Notes under the pieces: model-generated
Told to the model about the DNA's origin: nothing
Database searches by the model: none
Seen by the model: the letters and a program-made list of their open reading frames with translations, nothing else
In this document: positions 31,901-40,885 of the stretch, in pieces
How the letters are laid out: the number at the start of each line of letters is the position of its first letter
Position numbering within the stretch: the stretch's first letter is position 1
Position numbers and translations under genes: made by a program
Assembly (NCBI RefSeq): GCF_014648915.1
Contig: NZ_BMSA01000015.1
Coordinates: 124,001-188,000, forward strand
Origin: Streptomyces phaeofaciens
Lineage (GTDB): Bacteria; Actinomycetota; Actinomycetes; Streptomycetales; Streptomycetaceae
DNA length: 64,000 bases
Direction of reading: 5' to 3'

Positions 31901-33802
31901 GTGTCCCTCCATCTGGACGGGCCCGAGCTGCCGACCGGACAGCCGGACCTGGAGACCCTGCTCGACCGCCTGCCGGCCCTGGCGTTCCGCGCGGCGGCGG
32001 GCACCACCACCGAGGAGCACCGCGAGGTGCTGCGCACGCTGCTCACCGGGTTCGGCACGCTCGGCCTGGCGGGATCCGGGGCCGCGCGCTGGCGCAAGGT
32101 GGTCCTGCACCTGACCGCCGGACCGCTGCGCACCCCGGCGGGCGAATGGCGCGAGGGCATGTGGAACGGACTGCTGCCGCTGGGCGGCGGTGCCTTCGTG
32201 GCCTTCGTGGGGCGCCGCTCGCAGGGCGACGACGGCTGTGTGTTCACCGGGTTCTTCCACGACCCGTCCGAGCGGTTCGAGACGCCCGAGCCCTACACGC
32301 TCCGGGAGTCGGCCCGGCTCGCCGGGGACGCGGAGGCGGGCCGGCTCGGCGCGTTCCTCGCGGAGCTGGCCGCGCGCGGACCGGCGCCCTGGTTCCCGGC
32401 GGCCGCCGAGGAGTTCGCCCGGCTCACCGGTGTCACCGAGACGATGGCCCGGCTGATCGTGGCCGGACTGCCGAACGTCGAGGAGTACGAGCGGACGTTC
32501 CTGACCACCGAGGCGCGGGCCGCCATCGGGGTGAAGGTCGCCCCGGCGGCCGTCGCCAAGGACGAACTGCGCGGCCTCGACGACGACATCCGCGCCGCGG
32601 TGGTCGCCGCGCTGCTGCCCGCCGACCCCGCCCTCCTGTGGACCGACGGACCGGACGTGCCGGCCGCGGCCGAGGTCTGGAACAGCAGGATCGGCAAGCG
32701 GACGGCCGTCCCCGAGGAACTGCTCAGCGACGCGCTCCGCGCCGTCAAGCACGCCCAGTGGGAGGTACGGCAGGCGCTGCCGGCCCTGCTGCACCCGGCC
32801 GATGAGCCCCGGCTCACCCGCGACCTGGAGTGGGCGGTCAACGGCGACCGGGTCCGGCCCGTCGGCGAGAACCAGGTCGGGTTCACGGCGGAGACGCTGG
32901 TGGGCTCGGTGGGCCTCGCCGCCTGGCTCGCCCACCGGCTGCCGGCCGGCGACCCGATCCGGGCCGCGCTGCCGCCCGCCCTCAGCGCCGTGCGCGCCCG
33001 GCTGGCACACCCCGGCCTGGTCCTCGACCTCGGGCGGTACATCAGCCTCCCGGAGTTCCGCAGGACCGCGGGCTCCCCGACCGAGACCGGCCCGGGCTAC
33101 GAGCGGTACGGCGCCGTCATCCTCGCCACCCACGACGACCAGCCGGCCCCGGGTGTGCGGGTCGCCCTGCTCGACGAGGCCGGGCAGGACCCGTACCTGC
33201 CCGCGCTGCGCCTCGGCGACCAGCAGCCCTACGCCGCCGAGGTGGCGCTGCGGCTGGCCCGTGACCCCCGGTTCGCGGCGCATCTCGCCGACCCGGGCGA
33301 GCCCATCGCGGGCGAACGGGGCAAGGACGGCACCTGGTGGCCGCAGGACCCGAGCCGTTCCGTGCCCGACCTGGTCACCGAGGCGGCCAAGGAGCACGGC
33401 ATCGGCGAGGACGCCGCCACGCTCCATCTGATGCTGCTCGCCATGCCCGACCCCACGGACCGTATGACGGCCCGGTGGACCGGGTGGAAGCCGGCCCGGC
33501 TCAAGGCCGCCCGCGCCGAACTCGCCGCCACCGACCTGGTGGTGGAGGCCAGCAGGACCCGGGCCGGACGCTCGCTCTTCCTGCCCGGCGGCTGGGTCGA
33601 CCTCGGCGCCCCGCGCGTCCCCCTGGAGCGGTGGAAGCTGCCGCTCTACGGCGACCTGCTGAACGGCGAGCACACACCGTTCGGCATCATCGTGCCGGCG
33701 GAACCGGCCGCGGACCTGTACCGCAGGGCGTGGCAGCGGATCCAGGACGGCGACGCGCCCCGGTTCGAGGAGCTGAAGGTGCGGCGCGGCCGACGCCGCT
33801 GA
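28898..33802 (+). CDS. very large protein of the MoxR-VWA system, unknown function
   Basis: A 1634-residue protein starting at ATG coupled to the DUF4132 stop. No signal peptide or membrane span is evident, so it is likely cytoplasmic. The first 300 residues are helical (a YLELGARLAASVPHFLPTFY stretch and a QAGRVFLAEENATYAAQLF stretch look like TPR-type helix pairs); the middle (about 580-780) is rich in Trp, Gly and Tyr beta-strand motifs that could form a propeller-like domain; the last 400 residues are again helical and end in an Arg/Lys-rich tail. I do not recognise a named domain. Its size and position suggest the scaffold or target-recognition subunit for the downstream ATPase. Confidence 0.75.
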   Translation: MSGGTRVSYEDVLTAGGVLPPETEGAGERAVPLTTRTYRHPGLDDRVVVRLVAGELGSAEDLAAGFLGLVQDAEPAVVGLGLRQSLGFPEWVLVHHPQDGHHALGVVPDLERAARQAKSKPKAALDAYLELGARLAASVPHFLPTFYEQAGRVFLAEENATYAAQLFTRARKAEAEHGLTVEEERLDAVFLEFALAGALPVKVLSAYAKELAARVPAEEALRRFTRLCLRRTAGGLPPSAQMANDLRRLARAAGRDADLTEQEYLTELLGLPATLRAAAGWWKGHRAALVGLAARQPRVRGTLLDLIPSSHDDEMPDMWLGVLEASGATVGLWDGSLPEEERPHDGTVGWLERFLAFRERARSWRGSTRMPELYPLVERATDRLRAELGVSGGALRVTHDIDLIDLLLSLDVPVAAPEQGAGLPLAQWASGEGHRELLSLAADARFHEAFLRGTDQFGDNDHGLRAIRLLARSPGGRPLLAEWVRRVVRRFTAVGLPQLPDALTRLRWLPAEALALAEDEVREAVGTDLAPVLSRTLRAGLFDELGWPAWEEAAAALVPKNDVEDLIVADAWPHLVVAGAAQARVIGAEGTVLTHDLRIPANDSWGDPGFHHVDGELLVYWSHRGDGLRGYWHTRADQPQTLQGHRSTRGTEMDWYKGDLPITLPLPGGGRTTGEGVLYAGDTTLPEERGLLSDGVAYWVWRAGDGEESGWYEYDPATGDLGRSSLPAFLADALRTAPEGSSLEAARLRPSPTTGPAPASAPVDGLIGLRVVRLPDGSRRAEDLAGHTVTLPPDRGRPSALVVFPGDDRARAVVRNGWQLELVDPDGVVTSVAKTDRTPGIFGEGTLLLPPVQYWECLTPRDPEGSTALRRIDRDTSAALLAAAADEDEKALPLAIRTLLPVTHDALVTGIAGVVRHAAGQQAVLDAAAARLTRALDGDLEQEGPAGPPDAVLRDAMSGLGAPRGYWWNRDEEADTVFRTLRVLNRAAGLSDTAVVPEERTVSLHLDGPELPTGQPDLETLLDRLPALAFRAAAGTTTEEHREVLRTLLTGFGTLGLAGSGAARWRKVVLHLTAGPLRTPAGEWREGMWNGLLPLGGGAFVAFVGRRSQGDDGCVFTGFFHDPSERFETPEPYTLRESARLAGDAEAGRLGAFLAELAARGPAPWFPAAAEEFARLTGVTETMARLIVAGLPNVEEYERTFLTTEARAAIGVKVAPAAVAKDELRGLDDDIRAAVVAALLPADPALLWTDGPDVPAAAEVWNSRIGKRTAVPEELLSDALRAVKHAQWEVRQALPALLHPADEPRLTRDLEWAVNGDRVRPVGENQVGFTAETLVGSVGLAAWLAHRLPAGDPIRAALPPALSAVRARLAHPGLVLDLGRYISLPEFRRTAGSPTETGPGYERYGAVILATHDDQPAPGVRVALLDEAGQDPYLPALRLGDQQPYAAEVALRLARDPRFAAHLADPGEPIAGERGKDGTWWPQDPSRSVPDLVTEAAKEHGIGEDAATLHLMLLAMPDPTDRMTARWTGWKPARLKAARAELAATDLVVEASRTRAGRSLFLPGGWVDLGAPRVPLERWKLPLYGDLLNGEHTPFGIIVPAEPAADLYRRAWQRIQDGDAPRFEELKVRRGRRR

Positions 33803-33814
33803 CCGCCGGGGAGT

Positions 33815-33872
33815 GGGTGGTGGGGTGCCGGTCCGGTCCGGCGCCCCACGCCCCGGCACGCTGCCACCACCC
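33815..33872. promoter_or_regulatory. overlapping alternative hairpins between the 1634-aa gene and the AAA ATPase gene
   Basis: The 125-bp gap can fold two ways. Hairpin 1: TGGGGTGCCGG (33821-33831) pairs with CCGGCGCCCCA (33838-33848), 11 bp with one wobble and a 6-base loop. Hairpin 2: GGGTGGTGG (33815-33823) pairs with CCACCACCC (33864-33872), with inner TGCCG/CGGCA pairing. They share bases, so only one can form fully. This is the only sizeable break in the operon and could attenuate or process the transcript before the ATPase gene. Confidence 0.55.
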
Positions 33873-33927
33873 CTGCGACCCGCATCACCCCGAGACGACA
33901 GACCGACCTACCCAGCAAGGAACATCC

Positions 33928-35088
33928 ATGGCTCCGACCGACACGGCGACGGCCCTTCCGGCCCGGCAGACCCTGCCCGCCGAAGAGCGCCACGCCACCG
34001 AACTCGCCTTCCTCGCCGCCCATGACGAGGGACCCCGCCCGCCCGGCTGGCGGCTGACCCCGCGTGCCGTGATCACCTTCGTGTGCGGCAGCGGCGGCGA
34101 GACCCTGAAGCTGCCCAAGCCGCACGAGACGCTGCCCGACCGGCTGGTGATCGCCCCGAAGTTCGTCGGCGAACGCGCCCTGGTGGAGCGGTGCGTGGTC
34201 ACGCTCGCCGGTGAGCGCGGCCTGCTGCTCGTCGGCGAGCCCGGTACGGCCAAGTCGATGCTCTCCGAGCTGCTGGCGGCCGCCGTCTGCGGCACCAGCG
34301 CGCTCACCGTGCAGGGCACCGCCGGCACCACCGAGGACGCCCTGCGCTACGGCTGGAACTACGCCCTGCTGCTGGCCCAGGGCCCCACGCCCCAGGCGCT
34401 GGTCGACTCGCCGGTGCTCGGCGCGATGCGCAGCGGGCGGGTGGCCCGGGTCGAGGAGATCACCCGCTGTCTGCCCGAGGTGCAGGACGCCCTGGTGTCG
34501 ATCCTGTCCGACCGGCGGATCAGCGTGCCCGAGCTGTCCGGCACGGACGACGCCCAGGTGGCGGCCGCGCCCGGGTTCACCGTCATCGCCACCGCCAACC
34601 TGCGTGACCGCGGTGTCTCGGAGATGTCCGCCGCGCTCAAGCGCCGCTTCAACTTCGAGACCGTGCACCCGATCGCCGACGTCGACGCCGAGACCGCGCT
34701 GGTGCGGCGGCAGGCCACGGCGGCCGTCGAGCGGGCGGGCGCGGCCTTCGCCGTCGACGACGCGGTGCTCGACGTGCTGGTGACGGTCTTCCGTGATCTG
34801 CGGGCCGGCCGGTCCACCGAGGGCTGGGACGTGGAGCGGCCGGGCACGGTGATGTCCACCGCGGAGGCCGTGCAGGTCGCCACCTCCCTCGGGGTGGCCA
34901 CCGCGTACCTGCCCGGCGGGGACGCCCTCGACCTGGTGCCCGGCCATCTCCTCGGTGTGGTCCGCAAGGACGACCCGGCCGACCACGCGCGGCTCCTCGG
35001 CTACTGGGACGGCCCCGTGCGCCGTCGCGCCGAGGACGGCTCGGCGACCTGGCGCCGGCTCTGGGACCTGCGGGAGAACCTCCGGTGA
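33928..35088 (+). CDS. MoxR-type AAA+ ATPase (YehL-like)
   Basis: A 386-residue AAA+ ATPase starting at ATG after a 125-bp gap, with an AAGGAAC site upstream. The Walker A GEPGTAKS is at residues 103-110, the Walker B region reads RVARVEEI (171-178, with the two Glu), sensor 1 is ATAN (221-224) and the arginine finger is RRF (239-241). MoxR ATPases act as remodelling chaperones, usually with VWA proteins encoded beside them. The VEE form of Walker B matches my memory of the YehL subgroup. Its stop overlaps the GTG of the DUF5682-VWA gene. Confidence 0.88.
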   Translation: MAPTDTATALPARQTLPAEERHATELAFLAAHDEGPRPPGWRLTPRAVITFVCGSGGETLKLPKPHETLPDRLVIAPKFVGERALVERCVVTLAGERGLLLVGEPGTAKSMLSELLAAAVCGTSALTVQGTAGTTEDALRYGWNYALLLAQGPTPQALVDSPVLGAMRSGRVARVEEITRCLPEVQDALVSILSDRRISVPELSGTDDAQVAAAPGFTVIATANLRDRGVSEMSAALKRRFNFETVHPIADVDAETALVRRQATAAVERAGAAFAVDDAVLDVLVTVFRDLRAGRSTEGWDVERPGTVMSTAEAVQVATSLGVATAYLPGGDALDLVPGHLLGVVRKDDPADHARLLGYWDGPVRRRAEDGSATWRRLWDLRENLR

Positions 35089-38000
35089 CACTCGCTCAGG
35101 ACCCGCGGGAGGCCGTCGAGGCCCTCGCCGACTCCGCGGTGCCGTACCTGCTGGGTGTTCGGCACCACAGCCCGGCGCTCGCCGCGGCGGTGCCCGCGCT
35201 GCTGGACGCCTTCGGCGCCGAGGTGGTCTGCGTGGAGCTGCCCGCCGACTTCCAGCCGTGGATCACCCATCTGTCCGCGCCGGGGACCCTGGCGCCGGTG
35301 GCGCTGGCCGGCGCCGGTGAGGGCGGGCGGCTCGGCTTCTACCCGTTCGCCGACTTCTCCCCCGAACTCGCCGCGGTGCGCTGGGCGCGGCAGCGAGGGG
35401 TGGAGGTCATGTGCTGCGACCTGCCGATGTCCGATCCGGCATGGAACGCGGACGCGGCGACTTCGGTGGGCGACGCGCAGGGCACCTCGGAGGGCGAAGG
35501 AACCGGGCACGCACGCGGCGCCGTCGCCGAGGCCCGGCCCGTCGACCCGCCCACCGCCTTCGCCGACGCGCTCACCGCCGCCGGCACCGGGCGCGACGGT
35601 GACGATCTGTGGGACCGCTGTGTGGAGGTCGTCGCGCCCGGCTGCACCCCCGAGGCGATCCGTCGGGCCGCCCTGGGGGTGGGGTGGGCGCTGCGCCGTG
35701 ACGCCGAGTCGGCGGGCGGCGTGCCGTCGGTGGATCTGGCCCGCGAGGCACGGATGCGCGCGACGATCGCCCACGCCTCCACGGGCGGGCGCCGGGTCGC
35801 GGCCGTCGTCGGCGCCTTCCACGCCCCGGCCCTGACGGCCGGGACGGCGGTGGACGGCACGGTGCCGGCCCCGCGCGCGGGCGACGGGGCACCGGTGGCG
35901 GTCGGCTCGCCCCTGACCGGAACCCCCCTCGGGGGAGAGCGCCCGCCCGCGGTGACCTCTCTCGTCCCGTACGCCTTCGATCTGCTGGACTCCCGTTCCG
36001 GCTACCCCGCCGGCATCCGGGACCCGCGCTGGCAGCAGGCGGTGTTCACCTCCGGCGGCGACCCGGAACTGCTGCTCGGCGCCGCGGCCCGGGCGATCAC
36101 CGACGTGTGCCGGGAACTGCGCGCGGCCGGCCACACCGCGGGCACCGGCGAGGCCGCCGAGACCCTGCGGATGGCCTGCGACCTGGCCGCCGTGCGGGGG
36201 CTCGCGGCCCCGGGGCGGGGCGAGGTGCTGGAGGCGCTGACGACCGTGATGGGCCAGGGCGAACCGCTCGGCCGCGGCCGGGCCCTCGCGCGGGCCCTCG
36301 AAGTGGTCCTGGTCGGCACCGACCGCGGCCGGATCGCGCCGGGCACCCCGCGCTCCGGGCTCGGTCCGTCCGTGGAGGCGGAGCTGGCCGCGCTGCGGCT
36401 GCCCGGCCCGGACGACCCGGCCTCGCGCGAGCTGCGGCTCGACCCGCTGCGCTCCGCCCTCGACGGCCGCCGCGAGATCCTGCTCCAGCGTCTCGACGTG
36501 TGCGGCGCGGGGTACGCCGAGGCGGTCGAGGTGGCCGGCACGGGCGACGGCACGGCGCTCACCACCCGGTGGCGGCTGTCGTGGAGCCCGGCGGTCCCGG
36601 TCCGGCTCGATCTGGCCGGGATCCGGGGCGTGACCGCGGCGCTGGCCGCCGAGGGCACCCTGCGGGAGACGTTCCGCCGGGAGTCGGCGGACGGCGGGCC
36701 CACCTGTGCCCTCGTTCTCACCGGGCTGCGGGCGGCCGCCCGCTGCGATCTGCCCGCGCTGGTGGCCGAACGGCTGGCCGACGCGGCCGCCGTGCTGCCC
36801 GCCGCCGCCACGCTCCCCGAACTCCTGCACGCGCTCGACCTGTTGGAGGCGTTGCGCCGGGGGCATCTGCCCGGCACCACGGCCGAGGGCCGGCACACGG
36901 CCGCCGAACTCGCCGCCGATCTGCTGGAGACGGCGGTCCGGTCGCTGCCCGGCCTCGCGGGCAGCGACGAGCCGGAGGACGCGGCCGCGCTGATCGCGCT
37001 GGCCTCGCGGGCCGGCGACCACCGTCTCGGGCTGCGGATGGACGACGCGCTGGGCACCCTGGCGCGCACCGGCTCCCCGCTCGTGCAGGGCGCCGCGCTG
37101 GCCGCCCGGGTCCTGCTGGACCTCGACGAGGCCGGCACGCTCGGCGGGCGGGCGGCCGGCTGGATCGACACGGCCACGGGCCCGGACGGGCGGCACGCGC
37201 TGTCCCGCCGGCTCACCGGGCTGCTCAGCGGTGCCGCCCCGTTGCTCCAGTCGGCGCCGACCGCGCTGGATCCGCTGCTCCAGCGCATCGACACCCTCAC
37301 CGACCAGGGGTTCCTTGACCGGCTGCCCGCGCTGCGCGGCGGCTTCGACACGCTCAGCCCGGCCGGTCGCGACCGGCTGCTGGGCACCGTCACCGAGCGC
37401 CTCGGCGACCGCCTCGACCTGTCGCTCGGCGCCTCGCCCCGGCTCCTCGCCCTGTGGACGGCCGCGGACGCGGCGGGACGCGCGGCGGTGCAGGCCCTGG
37501 GCCTGCCGACCGGTGCACCGGCCACGGCGTCCGAGGACACGGGCACCACCGCCGGTATCGCGACCGGCACGGACACCGACACCGGCACCGACACCGACGA
37601 CACCGGCACCGAAGCCGCCGAACAGGCCATGTCCGAAGGCGTGGGCGGCGGCACGCCCACGCAGGGGTCTCCCGGGCAAGGGACCCCCGGGCAAGGGACC
37701 CCCGCGCAGGCTTCCCCCGCGCCCCACCTCTCCCCCACCGACCGCTGGCGTCTGCTCCTCGGCCGGGAGAGCGACAGGCTGCCGCCCGGCGCCCGCCGCT
37801 ACGCGCACGCGCTCGACGAGCTGTACGGCGCCGGACGGGGCGAGGGCGGCTCGGACTTCGGCCGCGAGAACCGCGAAGGCGGCCAGGGCGGCGGCCAGGA
37901 GGCGTCCTTCCCCACCGCCCGCGAATGGGCCGAGGAACTGGACGCGCTGTTCGGTGCGGAGGTCCGCGAGGAGGTGCTGGCGCGCGCCGCCGACCAGGGC

Positions 38001-38852
38001 CGCAGCGATGTGCTGGCCGAGCTGGACCCCAAGGCGGTCCGCCCCTCGGTCGACCTGCTGACCTCGGTGCTGTCCCTCGCGGGGGGCATGCCGGAGCAGC
38101 AGCTGGCCAAGCTGCGTCCGCTGGTGCGCCGTCTGGTCGACGAGCTGGCGAAGGAGCTGGCCACCCGGATGCGCCCGGCGCTGACCGGACTGGCCTCACC
38201 GCGTCCGACCCGCCGTCCCGGCGGCCGGCTGGACCTGCCGCGCACCCTGCGGGCCAACCTCGCGACCACCCGCCGCACGGCGGACGGCCGGACCCTGGTG
38301 GTCCCGGAGAAGCCGGTGTTCAGCACGCGCTCCCGCAAGGAGGCGGACTGGCGGCTGATCCTGGTGGTCGACGTGTCCGGGTCGATGGAGGCGTCCGTCG
38401 TCTGGTCGGCGCTGACCGCGGCCGTGCTGGGCGGGGTACCCACGCTGTCCACGCACTTCCTCGCGTTCTCGACCGATGTGATCGACCTGACCGACCGGGT
38501 CGACGACCCGCTGTCGCTGCTGCTGGAGGTGCGGGTCGGCGGGGGCACGCACATCGCCGCCGGACTGGCGCACGCCCGCTCCCTGGTGACCGTGCCCAGC
38601 CGGACCCTCGTGGTGGTGGTGAGCGACTTCGAGGAGGGCTACCCGCTGGGCGGGCTCCTCGGCGAGGTACGGACCCTCGCCGGCTCCGGGGTGCATTTGA
38701 TGGGCTGCGCGGCCCTGGACGACACCGGTACCCCGCGCTACTCCGTGCCGGTCGCCCAGCAGCTCGTCGCGGCCGGTATGCCGGTCGCCGCCCTCAGTCC
38801 CCTCGCCCTCGCCCGCTGGGTGGGCGACCGCCTCCGCGGAGAGACCCGATGA
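35085..38852 (+). CDS. fused DUF5682 and VWA domain protein
   Basis: A 1255-residue protein starting at GTG (overlap GTGA). The N-terminal 850 residues match DUF5682: YLLGVRHHSPALAAAVPALL near residue 21 and a VVGAFHAPAL segment around 240. Residues 855-895 are a Thr/Asp/Gly low-complexity linker, followed by a helical region with WAEELDALFG and a C-terminal VWA domain whose MIDAS motif is DVSGSM (1096-1101), GGGTH (about 1153-1157) and SDFEEG (1180-1185). In E. coli the equivalent parts are, to my knowledge, separate genes (yehM and yehP), so this is a fusion. The intact MIDAS implies metal-dependent binding to a partner of the ATPase. Confidence 0.85.
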   Translation: MTLAQDPREAVEALADSAVPYLLGVRHHSPALAAAVPALLDAFGAEVVCVELPADFQPWITHLSAPGTLAPVALAGAGEGGRLGFYPFADFSPELAAVRWARQRGVEVMCCDLPMSDPAWNADAATSVGDAQGTSEGEGTGHARGAVAEARPVDPPTAFADALTAAGTGRDGDDLWDRCVEVVAPGCTPEAIRRAALGVGWALRRDAESAGGVPSVDLAREARMRATIAHASTGGRRVAAVVGAFHAPALTAGTAVDGTVPAPRAGDGAPVAVGSPLTGTPLGGERPPAVTSLVPYAFDLLDSRSGYPAGIRDPRWQQAVFTSGGDPELLLGAAARAITDVCRELRAAGHTAGTGEAAETLRMACDLAAVRGLAAPGRGEVLEALTTVMGQGEPLGRGRALARALEVVLVGTDRGRIAPGTPRSGLGPSVEAELAALRLPGPDDPASRELRLDPLRSALDGRREILLQRLDVCGAGYAEAVEVAGTGDGTALTTRWRLSWSPAVPVRLDLAGIRGVTAALAAEGTLRETFRRESADGGPTCALVLTGLRAAARCDLPALVAERLADAAAVLPAAATLPELLHALDLLEALRRGHLPGTTAEGRHTAAELAADLLETAVRSLPGLAGSDEPEDAAALIALASRAGDHRLGLRMDDALGTLARTGSPLVQGAALAARVLLDLDEAGTLGGRAAGWIDTATGPDGRHALSRRLTGLLSGAAPLLQSAPTALDPLLQRIDTLTDQGFLDRLPALRGGFDTLSPAGRDRLLGTVTERLGDRLDLSLGASPRLLALWTAADAAGRAAVQALGLPTGAPATASEDTGTTAGIATGTDTDTGTDTDDTGTEAAEQAMSEGVGGGTPTQGSPGQGTPGQGTPAQASPAPHLSPTDRWRLLLGRESDRLPPGARRYAHALDELYGAGRGEGGSDFGRENREGGQGGGQEASFPTAREWAEELDALFGAEVREEVLARAADQGRSDVLAELDPKAVRPSVDLLTSVLSLAGGMPEQQLAKLRPLVRRLVDELAKELATRMRPALTGLASPRPTRRPGGRLDLPRTLRANLATTRRTADGRTLVVPEKPVFSTRSRKEADWRLILVVDVSGSMEASVVWSALTAAVLGGVPTLSTHFLAFSTDVIDLTDRVDDPLSLLLEVRVGGGTHIAAGLAHARSLVTVPSRTLVVVVSDFEEGYPLGGLLGEVRTLAGSGVHLMGCAALDDTGTPRYSVPVAQQLVAAGMPVAALSPLALARWVGDRLRGETR

Positions 38853-40735
38853 ACGCCGAACTGCCCCCGGTGGCGCCCGACGTGGTCGCCGCCGCCGTCG
38901 AGAGCCTGACCGCCCGGCTGCGCAAGAAGCTGGACGCCGCGATCGAGTCGTACGCGGCGCTGCCCGTCACCACCGCCGACGGCGTCCTGCGGATCCGGTG
39001 CGGTGAGGACGCCGAGGTCGCCCTCACCCCCGGTCCCTCGGGCGTGGTCGCGGACGCGGGACAGGCGGTGTGCAGCTGTCTGCTGGCGCCCCGGTGCCTG
39101 CACCGGGCCGCGGTGCTCGGCGCCTGCCCGGTGGCCGACGCGGACGCGGCGGCCGAACCGGCGCCGGCCCCGGCGGCGGACGCCGACGGCGCCGGGACAC
39201 CCGAAAGCACCGGGGCCGCGGAGCCCGGCGAACCCGCCGAGCCTGCCGCGCCCGCGGCCCCCGCCGGTCCCACGCCCGCCCAGGTCGCCGCCGCGTCCGG
39301 GCTGTGGGCGGCCGCCGCGGCCGTGCTCGCCGCCGGGGTGCCCGCCGCGGGCGCGGTGCCGCAGGCGGAGCTGTTGCGGGCCGCGCACACGGCCCGGCTC
39401 GCCGGGCTGCACCGCGCGGAGGCCGCCGCCCTGCGGGTGGTGCGCGGGCTGCGCGGCGCCCGCGCCCGGTACGACGGCCACCGGCTGGCCGACCTGGTCG
39501 AGAGCGTCGGGGAACTGCTGCTCACCACCGGCCTGTTGGCGGCGGCGGACCCGGATCCGGCGCTGGTCGGCACCGCCCGCCGCAGCTACCGGCCGGGCGG
39601 CGGGCTGCGGGTGTACGGGGTGTGCCGGGAGCCGGTGATCGCGGCCACCGGCTACGGCGGGGTCGTCACGCATCTGGTCTCCGACGACGGGCGCTGGTTC
39701 TCCGTGGCCGACGTCAAGCCCGGTGGCCCGGCGCGGGCCCGGGGTGCCGCCACGGCCCCGGTGGCGCTCGGCTCGGGCACCGTGGACCACGCCCAGCTCT
39801 CCCGCGGCGGGCTGCTGATCTCCGGGGCGACGCTCTCGCCGGACGGCCGCCTGGGCTCCGGCAAAGGCGTGCGGGCCACGCCGGTCGCCGGTCTGTCCTG
39901 GACGTCGGGGCCGCTCGCCGCGCTGTTCGCCCGTCCGCCGGCCGAGGCCGTCGCCGCACGGCTCGCCGGGCCCGCGGGGACCGACCCGGAGCGGGCCGAG
40001 CAGTCGGCCCGTGAGCTGATCGGCTGCGACGTGGTCCTCGTCGGCGCGGCCGGCGACCAGCTGCTCGCCCGGGCGCTGACCCCGGGGCGACCGGACGACG
40101 AGGGCCTGCTGATCCGGCTGACGCCCGCCAACGGCCACCCCGACCTCGCCCACACGGCCAACTTCCGCCGGCTCGCGTCCCGGCCGGGACTGCGGCTGCG
40201 GGTGCTCGGCCGGCTGGACCCCGACCGGGCCGCCACGCTCCGGCCCCTCGCGGTCGGGCCCGTGCCGGACACCGAGGCGACCCTGCGGCTGCCCGCGGAG
40301 TGGCAGGGCCACGCGGACCTGGGCTACGACCGCATCCAGGGCGCGCACTTCCCGCCGCCCGAGGTCCTGCCGCCCGCGGGCGGTCTCGAGGCCGTTCCGC
40401 CGGACCCGCTGGCGCAGGCCCCGCTGTGGCGGCTGCGCAGGCTGGTCGAGGTCGCCGTGTCCGGCGGGCGCCGGGCCGTCGCCGAACCCGCACGCGACGG
40501 CGACCTCGGCGGGGGCGGGGCGGCACTGCGGCGCAGCGGGTTCCGGGCGGCGGCGGACCTGTCGGCCGCGCTCACCGCGGAGGCCGACCGCCGTACCCGG
40601 GACGTCTTCGGCCGCACCGGCGAGGCCGACCCGGACCGTTACGCCCGGGCGTGGCTGGCCGCGGCCGTCTATCTGGCGGGCACCGAACGGGCGCTGGTGC
40701 AGGCGACCTGGGAGCAGCGGGAGGTGGGCGTCTAG
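38849..40735 (+). CDS. SWIM zinc-finger protein (YehQ-like)
   Basis: A 628-residue protein coupled to the VWA gene by ATGA. The SWIM motif is CSC-x5-CLH: Cys75, Cys77, Cys83, His85, in the N-terminal part. An Ala/Pro/Glu-rich linker (about 90-140) follows and then a long mixed domain with conserved-looking GYGGVVTHLVSDDGRWFSV (about 258-276). SWIM fingers bind DNA or proteins. Last gene of the system; the next gene is 150 bp away with its own start signals. No catalytic site is recognised. Confidence 0.82.
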   Translation: MNAELPPVAPDVVAAAVESLTARLRKKLDAAIESYAALPVTTADGVLRIRCGEDAEVALTPGPSGVVADAGQAVCSCLLAPRCLHRAAVLGACPVADADAAAEPAPAPAADADGAGTPESTGAAEPGEPAEPAAPAAPAGPTPAQVAAASGLWAAAAAVLAAGVPAAGAVPQAELLRAAHTARLAGLHRAEAAALRVVRGLRGARARYDGHRLADLVESVGELLLTTGLLAAADPDPALVGTARRSYRPGGGLRVYGVCREPVIAATGYGGVVTHLVSDDGRWFSVADVKPGGPARARGAATAPVALGSGTVDHAQLSRGGLLISGATLSPDGRLGSGKGVRATPVAGLSWTSGPLAALFARPPAEAVAARLAGPAGTDPERAEQSARELIGCDVVLVGAAGDQLLARALTPGRPDDEGLLIRLTPANGHPDLAHTANFRRLASRPGLRLRVLGRLDPDRAATLRPLAVGPVPDTEATLRLPAEWQGHADLGYDRIQGAHFPPPEVLPPAGGLEAVPPDPLAQAPLWRLRRLVEVAVSGGRRAVAEPARDGDLGGGGAALRRSGFRAAADLSAALTAEADRRTRDVFGRTGEADPDRYARAWLAAAVYLAGTERALVQATWEQREVGV

Positions 40736-40885
40736 GGCGGACGCGGCCCGGGGCGTCACCCTCGGACGTCTGAGGTTCACGGGAGGAGCGGTGAGGCCGT
40801 TCACTGCTCGTTGACCGGTGACCCGGCGAGCCCGCCGGGAGCGGCGGTGCGGCCCGGGTCGATGAGGATCGGGGGATCCGAGGCT

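Noticed and set aside
28673..33859. A 1728-codon open frame on the - strand covering the giant gene and running into the DUF4132 gene
   Set aside because: It mirrors the codon pattern of the + strand genes; high third-position GC keeps stops rare on the opposite strand. Its protein shows no known motif, and the + strand frames have family motifs and ATGA couplings.
40811..40885. Longer N terminus for the secreted serine hydrolase from the ATG at 40811
   Set aside because: It would put 25 polar residues before the signal peptide; the ATG at 40886 begins the signal peptide directly.
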